Assembly (NCBI GenBank): GCA_041913905.1
Contig: JAYSEK010000005.1
Location: 1 to 64,000 of the forward strand
Reading direction: 5' to 3'
DNA: 64,000 nucleotides
From: Roseateles_B sp041913905
GTDB taxonomy: Bacteria > Pseudomonadota > Gammaproteobacteria > Burkholderiales > Burkholderiaceae_C
Part shown: one piece after another, positions 26,917 to 35,799 of the stretch
Position numbering within the stretch: position 1 is the stretch's first letter
Layout of the letters: each line of letters starts with the position of its first letter
Made by a program: the position numbers and the translations under genes
Notes under the pieces: model-generated
What the model was told of the DNA's origin: nothing
The model's database searches: none
The model's input: the letters and a program-made list of their open reading frames with translations, nothing else

Positions 26917-26933
26917 TATCATCATAAATTAAC
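26917..26933. promoter_or_regulatory. Putative operator C (importer operon promoter)
   Basis: TTATCATCATAAATTAA differs from operator A at two positions. It stands 13 bp before the ATG of the 50-codon small frame and about 160 bp before livH. Confidence 0.6.
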
Positions 26934-26945
26934 ACAGGAGCAAAG

Positions 26946-27098
26946 ATGAAGCTTGCACTGAGGATGGGATCGAAGAGGCTTGTCGGGGGCGCTCAAGCGC
27001 CGTGCGGCATGGGTTTCGGTGTCGCGTTGAGACTGCATGTCAGGCCCCTGGGGTGGGTGGATCCATCGAGCTGCCTGGCGGGAGCGCACCATGAATGA
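26946..27098 (+). CDS. Small 50-residue open frame leading the importer operon
   Basis: ATG at 26946 is preceded by ACAGGAG at good spacing, a better ribosome site than that of livH. The frame runs MKLALRMGSKRLVGGAQAPC and onward for 50 codons, and its TGA overlaps the livH ATG by 8 bp, so translation of the two would be coupled. The product is basic at its start and has no membrane span or family I recognise. It may be a leader peptide whose translation opens livH, or a decayed gene start. Not proven to be expressed. Confidence 0.45.
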   Translation: MKLALRMGSKRLVGGAQAPCGMGFGVALRLHVRPLGWVDPSSCLAGAHHE

Positions 27099-27978
27099 GG
27101 TCGTGGTGCTGCTGCTGAACGTGCTGAGCCAGGTCTGCGTCCTGGCGCTTGTCGCGCTGGGGCTCGCCATCGTTTTCGGCATGATGGACATCGTCAACCT
27201 GGCCCATGGTGAGTTCGTCACGCTCGGGGCCTTCACCCTCGCAGCCATGCAGCAGGCGGGTGGCACGCAGGCGTACTGGCCGGCGCTGGTGGTGGCGCCG
27301 CTGGTGGGTGCTGCGGCCGGCTGGCTGCTGGAGGTGTCGGTTATTCGACTGCTCTATCACCGTACCCTGGATACCTTGCTTGCGACCTATGCCGTGAGCC
27401 TGATCGTGCAGAAGCTCCTGGAGTTGAGCTTTGGCAAGCATCCGCAACTCGTTCACACGCCGCTGAGCGGGTCCCTGCATTTGCTGGGTGCCGAGTACCC
27501 CTCCTACCGTGTCTTCGTCATCGCCGTGAGCAGCATTGCCGTGGCGCTGTGTGCGCTGGTCTTCACCGGCACGCGGTACGGCATCCACCTGCGCGCGGTG
27601 ATTCAGAACCCCCGCATGGCCGAGGGCTTGGGCATCAACACGCGCAAGATGAATCGCTCAGCGTTTGCATTGGGCGCAGCGCTGGCGGCCTTCGCCGGCG
27701 TGCTGGTCGCGCCGCTGGTGTCCGTGGAGAGCCACCTGGGTCTCGCCTACCTGGGCAAGGCCTTCTTCGTGATCGTGGTGGGAGGGATTGGCTCGGTGCT
27801 GGGGGCGGTGACGGGCAGCGCGCTGATTGGCAGCGTCGAGACCCTGCTGAACTATCGCGTGGACCCCTCACTGGCGTCCGCCTTGGTGCTGCTCATGGCC
27901 ATCGTACTGATACGGTTGAGGCCGCAAGGGCTGGTCCCGGGTTTCAGCGCGGCGCATCAACTGCTCGGCAAGGGGTGA
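27091..27978 (+). CDS. Branched-chain amino acid/amide-type ABC transporter permease (LivH-like)
   Basis: 295 aa, eight or so hydrophobic segments. The LivH signature GLAIVFGMMDIVNLAHGEFVTLGAF near the start (quoted in part) and GKAFFVIVVGGIGSVLGAVTGSALIG late in the protein are conserved. One half of the inner-membrane channel, paired with the LivM-like product that starts 3 bp later. The start ATG 27091 has GGGAG upstream and overlaps the small frame before it. Confidence 0.92.
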   Translation: MNEVVVLLLNVLSQVCVLALVALGLAIVFGMMDIVNLAHGEFVTLGAFTLAAMQQAGGTQAYWPALVVAPLVGAAAGWLLEVSVIRLLYHRTLDTLLATYAVSLIVQKLLELSFGKHPQLVHTPLSGSLHLLGAEYPSYRVFVIAVSSIAVALCALVFTGTRYGIHLRAVIQNPRMAEGLGINTRKMNRSAFALGAALAAFAGVLVAPLVSVESHLGLAYLGKAFFVIVVGGIGSVLGAVTGSALIGSVETLLNYRVDPSLASALVLLMAIVLIRLRPQGLVPGFSAAHQLLGKG

Positions 27979-27981
27979 CTC

Positions 27982-29040
27982 ATGCGCCATCGTCTACATG
28001 CACTGGCAAGCCTGCTTCAGCAGCCCAAGATGGCGTCCGGCGAGAAGCGCACGCTGTGGATCGGCGCTGCAGCGGTGCTGCTGCTGGCCACGGTTCCCTG
28101 GCTGATGTCGTCCTACGCCACCACGGCATTGCGCGACGCGCTGATCTTGGCGATCTTCGCGCTGAGCTATGACCTGCTATGGGGCAAGGCCATGGTGCTC
28201 ACGCTAGGTCATGCGACCTTCTTTGGCGTGGGGGCCTATGGTGTCGCCATCGCGACCACGCAGCTGCAGTGGAGCTGGCCGGCTGGCTTGGCGCTAGGGT
28301 TGGCGTGCGCCATGGTGCTGGCAGCCGCCATCGGCTACTTCCTGATCTACGCGGGTGTCCGCCTGCACTTCTTCGCCATCATCACCATGGCCGTGCTGCT
28401 CATTGCGCGGCAACTCGCCACCAGCTGGCAGTCCGTCACTGGCGGTGACGTCGGCATTCTTGGCATCCCCGGCATTCGCATCGATGTCGCTGATTGGAGC
28501 CTGGATCTTTCCGATGAGCGATCCTCGTATCTTGCAGTGCTTGCCGCGCTCGTCCTGTCATTGCTCCTGGTCTGGCGGCTCGTCCGGACGCGCTACGGTC
28601 TGGTGCTGGCGGCCATAGGCATGAACGAATTTCGAGCCAAGCATTGCGGCTTCGACACTTCCTGGCATCTGGTTCTCGTGTTCGTCCTTGCTGCGGGTCT
28701 GGCCGGATTCAGCGGTGCCTTGTATGCCGGCACGGCTGGGGTGGTCGCTCCGGACCTGTTCTCCATCCTTCTGTCTACCGAGGTGATTCTCTGGGTGGCG
28801 GTCGGTGGTCGAGGGACGTTGGTCGGGCCAGTCATTGCTGCGGTCATCTTCACCCGCATTCAGCAGGAGGTCAGCAGCTACAGCACTGAACTCTGGCCTC
28901 TGATTCTCGGTGGGCTATTCCTTGTGTCGGTGCTCTGTCTGCCGCAAGGGATCGCGGGTCTGCTGCGTGCACGTCGAAAGGAGCAATCCGGGAGTGAGCC
29001 TGAGAAGCAAGCCGTTGCAGGCGTGGGGGTGGAGTCATGA
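27982..29040 (+). CDS. ABC transporter permease (LivM-like)
   Basis: 352 aa. After a 35-residue cytoplasmic lead there are about nine membrane spans. LWGKAMVLTLGHATFFGVGAYG is the LivM motif, and VGGRGTLVGPVIAAVIF the conserved cytoplasmic loop for ATPase contact. It overlaps the next gene by 4 bp (ATGA). Confidence 0.92.
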   Translation: MRHRLHALASLLQQPKMASGEKRTLWIGAAAVLLLATVPWLMSSYATTALRDALILAIFALSYDLLWGKAMVLTLGHATFFGVGAYGVAIATTQLQWSWPAGLALGLACAMVLAAAIGYFLIYAGVRLHFFAIITMAVLLIARQLATSWQSVTGGDVGILGIPGIRIDVADWSLDLSDERSSYLAVLAALVLSLLLVWRLVRTRYGLVLAAIGMNEFRAKHCGFDTSWHLVLVFVLAAGLAGFSGALYAGTAGVVAPDLFSILLSTEVILWVAVGGRGTLVGPVIAAVIFTRIQQEVSSYSTELWPLILGGLFLVSVLCLPQGIAGLLRARRKEQSGSEPEKQAVAGVGVES

Positions 29041-29783
29041 GCGCAGCATCCTTGCTACAGGCGCATGGCGTGAACGTGGCCTTTGGCGGCATTCATGCCG
29101 TCAAGGAAGTGATGTTGAGCATCGGCTCCCAGGAACTGCTTTGCGTGATCGGCCCCAACGGGGCAGGAAAGAGCACCCTGCTGAGTCTGCTGTCGGGCAC
29201 CTTGCGCCCGGACTCCGGCCGCTTGCTCATCGATGGCAAAGACCTGACACGAAGGCCGCCCCATCAGTTCGCCAGACGGGGCGTGATACGCAAGTTCCAG
29301 GGGACCAACGTTTTCCAGTGGCTCAGCGTGCGCGAGAACCTCATCGTGGCCGGGCAAGGGGTGGCAGCGGATCGTGAGGGGCCGGCGCCTGACCTGCAGG
29401 ACATCATGGGCTTGACCGGCTTGCGCCATCGCGCGGACGACATCGCGGAATGCCTGCCGCACGGTGAGCGCCAATGGCTGGAAATTGGCATGGCGCTGAT
29501 GTGCCAACCCCGCCTGCTCCTGCTGGATGAACCTGCGGCCGGCATGACGGTGGAGGGCACGCGGCGGATGGCCGACCTGCTGAGGCGTCTGGCCAGGGAG
29601 ATCGCTGTCGTGGTGATCGAGCATGACATTGGGTTCGTCCGCCAGTTGGCCTGTCGGACCCTGGTCATGCACCAAGGGGAGGTGATTCGAGAGGGCGCGT
29701 TTTCAGATATCGAGCAAGACGAGCAAATCAGGCGCATCTATCTGGGCCGAGGAAAGGGAGAGACCGATGCTGGACGTCCGTGA
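29037..29783 (+). CDS. ABC transporter ATP-binding protein (LivG-like)
   Basis: 248 aa. Walker A GPNGAGKST, the signature in the LivG form LPHGERQWLEIGMAL, Walker B LLLLDEPAAGM and the switch His in VIEHDIGFV. It powers the importer together with the LivF-like subunit, whose gene overlaps by 17 bp. Confidence 0.93.
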   Translation: MSAASLLQAHGVNVAFGGIHAVKEVMLSIGSQELLCVIGPNGAGKSTLLSLLSGTLRPDSGRLLIDGKDLTRRPPHQFARRGVIRKFQGTNVFQWLSVRENLIVAGQGVAADREGPAPDLQDIMGLTGLRHRADDIAECLPHGERQWLEIGMALMCQPRLLLLDEPAAGMTVEGTRRMADLLRRLAREIAVVVIEHDIGFVRQLACRTLVMHQGEVIREGAFSDIEQDEQIRRIYLGRGKGETDAGRP

Positions 29784-30453
29784 GCTGAATGCGTGCTATG
29801 GAGGGGCGCAGGTCCTGGACAAAGTCCAGTTCCACCTGGCCAAGGGTGAGGTGCTGGGAATCCTGGGGCGCAATGGCGCGGGGAAGTCCACCCTGGTCAA
29901 GGCGGTGATGGGGATGTTGCCGCATGTCAGCGGCAGCATCGAATTTCGCGGCCAGCAGTTGCTGGGCCTTCCCACCTACCGGATCGGTCGGATCGGCGTG
30001 AGCCTGGTGCCGCAAGGGCGCTGGATATTCCCACGCCTCACCGTGCTGCAGAACCTGCAGGCGGCCTGTCCTGTCGGCATCGAGCCGCCGGACGTCATAT
30101 TCAATTACTTCCCCATCCTCAAGCAGCGATTGAAGCAGATGGGGGGAACCATGTCCGGTGGCGAGCAGCAGATGCTGGCCATCGCAAGGGCCATGTGCGC
30201 TCGCCCGAAGGTGCTGCTTCTCGATGAGCCTTCCGATGGCGTGCAGCCCAACATCGTTCAGATGCTGGGGGAGTTGATTCCAAGCCTTTGCAAGGAACTC
30301 TCCATCTCGGCAATTCTGGTGGAGCAGAACCTGGACCTGGTTCTGAGTGCGGCGCAGCGCTGGCTGGTGCTGGAGAGGGGTCGCATTGTCCACGAAGGCC
30401 GGGGGGCGGAGTCTGGCGAAATTGGATCGCTGGAGAACCTCCTCGCCGTCTAG
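29767..30453 (+). CDS. ABC transporter ATP-binding protein (LivF-like)
   Basis: 228 aa. Walker A GRNGAGKST, signature MSGGEQQMLAIARAM, Walker B VLLLDEPSDGVQP, and the LivF-specific phrase VPQGRWIFPRLTVLQNL. Second ATPase of the importer. Confidence 0.93.
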   Translation: MLDVRELNACYGGAQVLDKVQFHLAKGEVLGILGRNGAGKSTLVKAVMGMLPHVSGSIEFRGQQLLGLPTYRIGRIGVSLVPQGRWIFPRLTVLQNLQAACPVGIEPPDVIFNYFPILKQRLKQMGGTMSGGEQQMLAIARAMCARPKVLLLDEPSDGVQPNIVQMLGELIPSLCKELSISAILVEQNLDLVLSAAQRWLVLERGRIVHEGRGAESGEIGSLENLLAV

Positions 30454-30509
30454 CTCAAGCGCAAGCGCGTGAACTCACAAAACTTCCAATGCAAGGAAAG
30501 GATCGCTTC

Positions 30510-31694
30510 ATGAACCATGCTGCCATTCATCGTCGCACCTTGTTGCGTGGCGCAGTCGCAGGCATTGCCTGCAGCGCAGCGCCGGCCATCGTCAGGGCTG
30601 CACCACCCATACGCATCGGTTTGCTCGCGCCGTTCAGCGGACCGCTGGCACGGGTCGCCGAGACGAACCGGAACTGCCTGAAGCTGGCAGTGGACGAAAT
30701 CAACGCCTCGGGAGGTCTGCTGGGCCAGCCCCTGAAGATCGTGGTGGAAGACACCCAGATGTCAGCCAAGGTGGCCTTGGACAAGGCGCGCAAGCTGCTT
30801 GTCGGGGATGGCGTCGCCATGATCACCGGCATGGTGCTGCCTTTCGAGCGCGAGGCGGCATTGCAGGCTGCTGGAAGTGTGCAGCGCCTGGTGATCTTCC
30901 CCAACTTCGATGAAGGACGCTGTCATCGACTGCTGCTGACAACGGGACTGGCCGCCAATCAGCGTGTCGAGCCGCTGATCGATTGGGCTGCCAAGAACGG
31001 CGGGAAAACCTTCTTCGTGCTGGTCTCCGATATCGGCAGCAATCGCAGCGTGCTGGTGCCGCAGATCCAGGCGGCCGTCGAACGCAGCGGTGGCACGCTG
31101 CTGGGGACGCGTTTCTTTCCCTTCGGCACGCGGGACTATGGTCCGGTACTGCAGCAGCTCCAGGGCATGGCGCCGGACGTGGTGTGGCACAGCATCGGCG
31201 ACGACCCGGTCAGCTTTGTCAAGCAGTACCACAGCTTTGGCATGAAGCCGCAGCTGATCACCGACATCACGCACGAGTCCTTGGCCATGGCCACGGAAGG
31301 TGCATCGACCGGTACCGTGGGCGTGTCGCCCTACTTCATGGGGGTTGCGACGCCGGAGAACCAGGCATTCCTCGACGCCTACACCCGCCAGTTCGCCGAC
31401 TCCACGCCCTTGCGCGTTGGCGGACACGTGGTGATGCTGCCGCATGGCGAGAGCACCTATACCGGCGCCAAGCTGTTCGCCGCTGCGGTGCGCAAGACGG
31501 GGCGCGCCGACGCTGCATCCATCAAGGCCGCCGTCTCCGGCGTGGTCATCAACGCACCACGGGGCCGGGTCGTATTGGGTCCGGGCGGCTCGCACCTGCA
31601 TGGTGTTGCCCTGGTTGCCCGCGCGCGAGCGGACGGCACCTTCCAACTGCTCGATACCACGCCAACCGTCCCCGTCAACTGTTCCGCCGGATGA
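30510..31694 (+). CDS. ABC transporter substrate-binding protein with Tat signal
   Basis: 394 aa. The N-terminus HRRTLLRGAVAGIACSAAPAIVRA is a twin-arginine signal (quoted here in part as RRTLLRGAVAG), so the protein is folded before export. The mature part is a Leu/Ile/Val-type two-lobed binding protein: IRIGLLAPFSGPLARVAETN, AVDEINASGGLLGQPL, YFMGVATPENQAFLDAYTRQF. Family members bind amino acids, amides and urea. ATG 30510 is preceded by AAGGA. It captures the substrate for the LivHMGF-type importer just upstream. Confidence 0.92.
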   Translation: MNHAAIHRRTLLRGAVAGIACSAAPAIVRAAPPIRIGLLAPFSGPLARVAETNRNCLKLAVDEINASGGLLGQPLKIVVEDTQMSAKVALDKARKLLVGDGVAMITGMVLPFEREAALQAAGSVQRLVIFPNFDEGRCHRLLLTTGLAANQRVEPLIDWAAKNGGKTFFVLVSDIGSNRSVLVPQIQAAVERSGGTLLGTRFFPFGTRDYGPVLQQLQGMAPDVVWHSIGDDPVSFVKQYHSFGMKPQLITDITHESLAMATEGASTGTVGVSPYFMGVATPENQAFLDAYTRQFADSTPLRVGGHVVMLPHGESTYTGAKLFAAAVRKTGRADAASIKAAVSGVVINAPRGRVVLGPGGSHLHGVALVARARADGTFQLLDTTPTVPVNCSAG

Positions 31695-33106
31695 TGAACG
31701 AACTGCTTGAAATGTCTGCGGGCGAGCTGGTGCTCGCCTATCGGGGGGCGGCCTTGTCGCCGGTCGAGGTCATGCGCGCAGTGCTTGACCAGGTTCAGAG
31801 CCTGGATGGGCGCATCAACGCGTTCCGTGAGCTGGACGAAGGGGGGGCCTTGCGGGATGCGGGGGCATCGGAGCTGCGCTGGAAGCGCGGCACGCCCAGT
31901 GGGCCGCTGGACGGTGTGCCGGTTTCGGTCAAGGACATGGTGGCCACGCGTGGCATGTCGACGCTGTTCGGATCCTGCACGCTCCCGCAAGGGTACTTGG
32001 CTGATGTGGATGCACCCTGCGTGGAGTTGCTGCGTCGCGCCGGCGCCGTGATCTTTGGCAAGACGACGACCACCGAGTTCGGCAACAAGATCGTCAGCGA
32101 CAGCCCGTTGACCGGCGTGACGCGCAATCCCTGGAATCTGACGCTCACCGCCGGTGGCAGCAGCAGCGGTGCTGGCGCTGCACTTGCCGCCCGCATGGGG
32201 CCACTGGCCGTGGGAACGGACGGAGGGGGCTCGATCCGCGTGCCCGCTGCGTGGAACGGCGTGTGCGGCCTGAAGCCTTCGTTCAAGCGCGTCCCAACCA
32301 TGGAGCCGCACAACGTGGGCGAGCTGTCCAATGTCGGCCCCATGGCGCGCTGCGTGCAGGATCTGGCCCTCATGCTGAACGTCATGGCCCGTCCCTGGGT
32401 GCGGGACTGGCAGTCATCCGGTGGACCGGTGGAAGATTTCTGCCGCGGCCTCAACCGCGGCGTGGAGGGGCTGCGCATTGCCGTCAGTGTCAATCTCGGC
32501 TTGATCGACGTGGACCCGGAGATTGCTCATGCGGTTCGCAACGCCGCCCTCCTTCTTGAGCAGCAGGGTGCGCTGGTGAACTGGTTGGAGGCCGTCGGAC
32601 CATTGCAGAACTACCTCAAGAGCGAAATGCACTCGATCTTGTGGATGGCCCGCTCCGAGCAGTTGGTGCGCCATACGCCTGAGCACCTGCGAGGTTTGAT
32701 GGACCCGGAAATTCTCACACTGGCGGAATGCGGCAGACACATGCCGGCCGTGCGTCTGATGGATGCAATGCAGGCTCGGCAGGAGCTTGCCAGCGCCATG
32801 CATGCCTTCTTCGATCATCACGACGTGCTGCTCTGCCCCACCTTCCACTGCATGCCACCGCCAGCACCCGGGCTGCCGCCGCACTTGCGCATGGCGCCTC
32901 CCTTGACGTCCTGGTGCAACCAGACGCAGCAGCCAGCCGCGAGCGTGCCTTGCGGCTTGAGCCGGGACGGGCTGCCGATGGGCCTGCAGGTCATCGGGCC
33001 GCGCTTCCAGGATGGCCTGGTGCTGCGCGTCTGTCGGGCCTATGAGCGGGCGCGAGGCGCCTTCCCGGCGCCGCCGTTGGAAAGGTCGATCAAGGAGTTC
33101 TCATGA
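31691..33106 (+). CDS. Amidase-signature family hydrolase (second copy)
   Basis: 471 aa. Triad Lys81 (PVSVKDM), cis-Ser157 (AGGSSSG) and Ser181 (DGGGSIRVPAA), with the same spacing as the first amidase at 25297, to which it is clearly related (shared SPLTG-TRNPWNL and GLKPSF segments). It starts with ATGATG overlapping the stop of the binding-protein gene and overlaps the next gene by 4 bp, so it belongs to the importer operon and probably cleaves the imported amide. Confidence 0.88.
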   Translation: MMNELLEMSAGELVLAYRGAALSPVEVMRAVLDQVQSLDGRINAFRELDEGGALRDAGASELRWKRGTPSGPLDGVPVSVKDMVATRGMSTLFGSCTLPQGYLADVDAPCVELLRRAGAVIFGKTTTTEFGNKIVSDSPLTGVTRNPWNLTLTAGGSSSGAGAALAARMGPLAVGTDGGGSIRVPAAWNGVCGLKPSFKRVPTMEPHNVGELSNVGPMARCVQDLALMLNVMARPWVRDWQSSGGPVEDFCRGLNRGVEGLRIAVSVNLGLIDVDPEIAHAVRNAALLLEQQGALVNWLEAVGPLQNYLKSEMHSILWMARSEQLVRHTPEHLRGLMDPEILTLAECGRHMPAVRLMDAMQARQELASAMHAFFDHHDVLLCPTFHCMPPPAPGLPPHLRMAPPLTSWCNQTQQPAASVPCGLSRDGLPMGLQVIGPRFQDGLVLRVCRAYERARGAFPAPPLERSIKEFS

Positions 33107-33648
33107 AGATACGCAAATTCTTCAGCCAGCTGGAAGAGGTGCGAGAGGAGCAGGGACGCGTCGTGGGGCGTCCGCTGCGCCGCGTGGTAACCGCTGTGGT
33201 CCTGAGCAACGAGTACGCAGGCCACTGGCAGGAGGATCTGTCGCCGCTGTATGAACTCGGGCGGGACCTGGGGCGGCAGCTCACGGAGTCCGCTCTGCAA
33301 CTGCTGGGCGGTGCGACGCCCACGGTGGAGGCTTACGGCAAGGGCGCGATTGTCGGCACCGACGGCGAGGTGGAGCATGCCGCGGCCCTGCTGCATCCGC
33401 TGTTTGGCAAGGCCGTGCGGGCACGGTTGATGCAGGCGCTGTCGGTGATGCCTTCGACGGTGAAGCGGGCCGCGCCAGGCTCGGTGCTGGATGTGCCGGT
33501 GCACAACATTCTCGATCCCTGGAGTTTCGACCACTTCGACGCCGTGAGCTTTTCGATCGCGGACGCCCCGCTTCCTCGGGAGATCGTCATCGCGCTGGTC
33601 CTGGCCGAGGGGGGGCGCCCCTTGGCCCGCGTTCGCCCGCAGCAATAG
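33103..33648 (+). CDS. AA_synth (amino acid synthesis, DUF1185) family protein
   Basis: 181 aa. I recognise the family by MKIRKFFSQLEEVREEQGRVVGRP at the N-terminus (quoted in part), VEAYGKGAIVGTDGEVEHAAALLHP and VLDVPVHNILDPWSFDHFDAVSF. Members are often found beside amidases and ABC importers, but the biochemical function is not settled. It is the last gene of the importer operon, translationally coupled to the second amidase. Confidence 0.8.
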   Translation: MKIRKFFSQLEEVREEQGRVVGRPLRRVVTAVVLSNEYAGHWQEDLSPLYELGRDLGRQLTESALQLLGGATPTVEAYGKGAIVGTDGEVEHAAALLHPLFGKAVRARLMQALSVMPSTVKRAAPGSVLDVPVHNILDPWSFDHFDAVSFSIADAPLPREIVIALVLAEGGRPLARVRPQQ

Positions 33649-33731
33649 CTCGGTCGAGTGCAAAGCCAGCAGCAAAAGCGGCGCCGGGCCTACGGTATCA
33701 TCTCCTGCAGCCAGAACAGCCGGGAGCGGGG

Positions 33732-34565
33732 GTGACGAAGAAGCAGATTGCGCAACGCGGCCTCAAGCGAGGAGACTTGGTTGTCGAGGAAATCAAGCGC
33801 TGGATCACCGGCAGGAACTTGAATCCCGGCGAGAAGCTTCCCAAGGAAGCTGAGTTGCAAGAGATGTTTGGCGTCAGCCGGGGCACCATGCGCGAAGCCC
33901 TGAAGGCCTTGGAGGTGCAAGGCCTGATCCGACTCAGCACCGGGCCCGCAGGCGGTGCCACGATAGAGCGCGTCACGCTGGACAGAACCTTCCAGTTCCT
34001 GCAGAACTACCTGTTCTTCCAAGACATCACCATTGGCGATATCTACGCCCTGCGTCGCATCCTGGAGCCGGAGATGGCGGCCTTGGCGGTCCCTCACTTG
34101 GGTGAAGCCGATCTGGAAGCCTTGGAGCGCAGCACCGAGATCTCCAATCCCAGCCAGGACAATGCACACTCTGCGACCATGCAGCGCACGGAAGACCTGC
34201 ATTTCCATGACATCCTGGCGGAAGCCTGCCCCAACCCCTTCCTGCGCTTCCAGTGCCGGCTGATCAACCGCATGCTGGAGACCATGGTGGTGTCTTCGCT
34301 GCATGCCACGCAGGATGAGCACCAACGCCTGGGCGAGGCCGCCTGGCGGGCGCATCGCAAGATACTCGCTGCCGCACGCAAGGCAGACGCCGAGCAGGTG
34401 CGCAAGCTGATGCTGGCCCACATCATCGAGAACCAGCGTCATCTGGACCTGCTGCAATCCGGTCTCAGAAGCCGGCTGGTGCTGGATTCGGAGTTGCGGC
34501 TTGGCGCCGGCCTGCTGCCGGCGACAAGTCCGCCGCCCATGCTGCGCCGAAGGCCCAAGGCTTGA
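33732..34565 (+). CDS. GntR-family regulator (FadR/FCD type)
   Basis: 277 aa, GTG start at 33732 with GGGAG upstream. The winged HTH reads NLNPGEKLPKEAELQEMFGVSRGTMREALKALEVQGLIRL (recognition helix SRGTMREALK); the FCD all-helical effector domain follows (RRILEPEMAALA, DLHFHDILAEACPNPFLRF, HRKILAAARKADAEQVRKLMLAHI), with the metal/ligand Asp and His residues present. Placed 83 bp after the importer operon, it is the best candidate for binding the shared motif upstream of the porin, the first amidase and the importer. The ligand is probably the imported compound or its product. Confidence 0.9.
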   Translation: MTKKQIAQRGLKRGDLVVEEIKRWITGRNLNPGEKLPKEAELQEMFGVSRGTMREALKALEVQGLIRLSTGPAGGATIERVTLDRTFQFLQNYLFFQDITIGDIYALRRILEPEMAALAVPHLGEADLEALERSTEISNPSQDNAHSATMQRTEDLHFHDILAEACPNPFLRFQCRLINRMLETMVVSSLHATQDEHQRLGEAAWRAHRKILAAARKADAEQVRKLMLAHIIENQRHLDLLQSGLRSRLVLDSELRLGAGLLPATSPPPMLRRRPKA

Positions 34566-34581
34566 GCCGTCGGCCTTGGGC
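34553..34581. terminator. Bidirectional hairpin between GntR and acyl-CoA dehydrogenase genes
   Basis: GCCCAAGGC and GCCTTGGGC form a perfect 9-bp stem with an 11-nt loop exactly between two convergent genes. There is no long T-run on either side. Confidence 0.55.
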
Positions 34582-35784
34582 TCACACCAGGATGCTGTCT
34601 TCGCTGGCCTGGCGTTGCTGCAGTCTGGTGACCATGAGGCGCTGCATGTCGCCGGTTCCTTCGAGGATGTCGTAGGCCTTGGCGTCACGGTAGAAGCGTT
34701 CGAACACCGGGTGCTCATGCAAGCCTTGCAGGCCCACGGTCTGCAGGATGGCTTCGGCGATCTCCATGGCGATGCGTGAGGCATAGGCCTTGGCCATCGA
34801 GGAATCCTTGGAGACCGGCAGCCCTTGCTCGTGGCGCCATGCCGCCTTGTGGCACAGCAGCCGCGCCGCGTTGATCTTTCCGCTGATGCCGCTGAGCATG
34901 GCGGCCACGTCGGCCTTGCGCCAATGCGAGGCTTTCGGGCCGCGGGCTTCGACGTACTCGGCCAGTTCGTCACGCACACGGGCGCAGCTGCCCACAATGA
35001 CCGAGGACAAAATGGGGCGGAAGTAGTCCCAGGAGCTCTGGGCCCCCGAGAAAGCGTCGTGGAGTCGGCCCTCGTCCCCTCGCTGCAGCAGGCAATCCTT
35101 GGGAACGATGCAGTCGGAGTAGGACAGCACGGCCAACTGGCTGCCGCGCAGTCCCAGCATCTTCTCCAGCCGCACGACCTGGAAGCCGGGCGTGCGGCGG
35201 TCGACGGCGAAGGCGCGTACGCCAAAGCGCCCGCGGCCTTTGTCGAGCGTGGCAAAGGTGACGATGAAGTCGGCCCGTGCACCGTTGGTGATGAAGCACT
35301 TGCTGCCGTTCAGCACGTAGCCGTCGCTGCATTCGCGGGCGCTGGTGCGCAAGGCGGTGGCGTCCGAGCCGATGTCGGGCTCGGTGATCGCGAATCCGCC
35401 CCAGACGGGAACGTCGCTGTGGAATCGCCCGAACAGGGCGCGCTGCTGTTCCTGCGAGGCCAGCGCGAGCAAGGGCGGTGTGGACAATCCCGGACCGGGC
35501 AGGGCCAGCGCCAGGGCCGGGTCGGCATGCCCCAGCTGTTCCATCAGCAGTACGCGCTGCATCAGCGGCCACAAGCCTTCATCACCCCCATGCTCCGGTG
35601 GCACGAGGTTCAGGTTCAAGGCGCGCACGTTGACCTGCTGCCAGAAGCTGGCGGGCACCTCGCCCGTGGAGTCGACCTGCGCGGCGTGCGCGCGCATCTG
35701 CTGTGTCAGCTCGTCGATCGGTTGGCCGATGGAGGCCAGGCGTTGACGCAGCTGCTCAAGCTGCATGTCGCTACTCAGATTCAT
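34582..35784 (-). CDS. Acyl-CoA dehydrogenase next to the AHL synthase
   Basis: 400 aa. Complete three-domain acyl-CoA dehydrogenase: GGFAITEPDIGSDATAL (FAD/substrate), beta-domain NGSKCFITNGARADF, and C-terminal helix with QTVGLQGLHEHPVFERFYRDAK and ILEGTGDMQ, where Glu is the expected catalytic base. It introduces a 2,3 double bond into an acyl-CoA or acyl-ACP. Start at MNLSSD (35784), with AAGGA eight bases before; an ATG three codons earlier (35793) is possible. It follows luxI by 15 bp and is therefore probably cotranscribed, hinting that the signal or the product is an unsaturated acyl chain. Confidence 0.85.
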   Translation of the reverse strand: MNLSSDMQLEQLRQRLASIGQPIDELTQQMRAHAAQVDSTGEVPASFWQQVNVRALNLNLVPPEHGGDEGLWPLMQRVLLMEQLGHADPALALALPGPGLSTPPLLALASQEQQRALFGRFHSDVPVWGGFAITEPDIGSDATALRTSARECSDGYVLNGSKCFITNGARADFIVTFATLDKGRGRFGVRAFAVDRRTPGFQVVRLEKMLGLRGSQLAVLSYSDCIVPKDCLLQRGDEGRLHDAFSGAQSSWDYFRPILSSVIVGSCARVRDELAEYVEARGPKASHWRKADVAAMLSGISGKINAARLLCHKAAWRHEQGLPVSKDSSMAKAYASRIAMEIAEAILQTVGLQGLHEHPVFERFYRDAKAYDILEGTGDMQRLMVTRLQQRQASEDSILV

Positions 35785-35799
35785 GTAGACCATCCTTTT

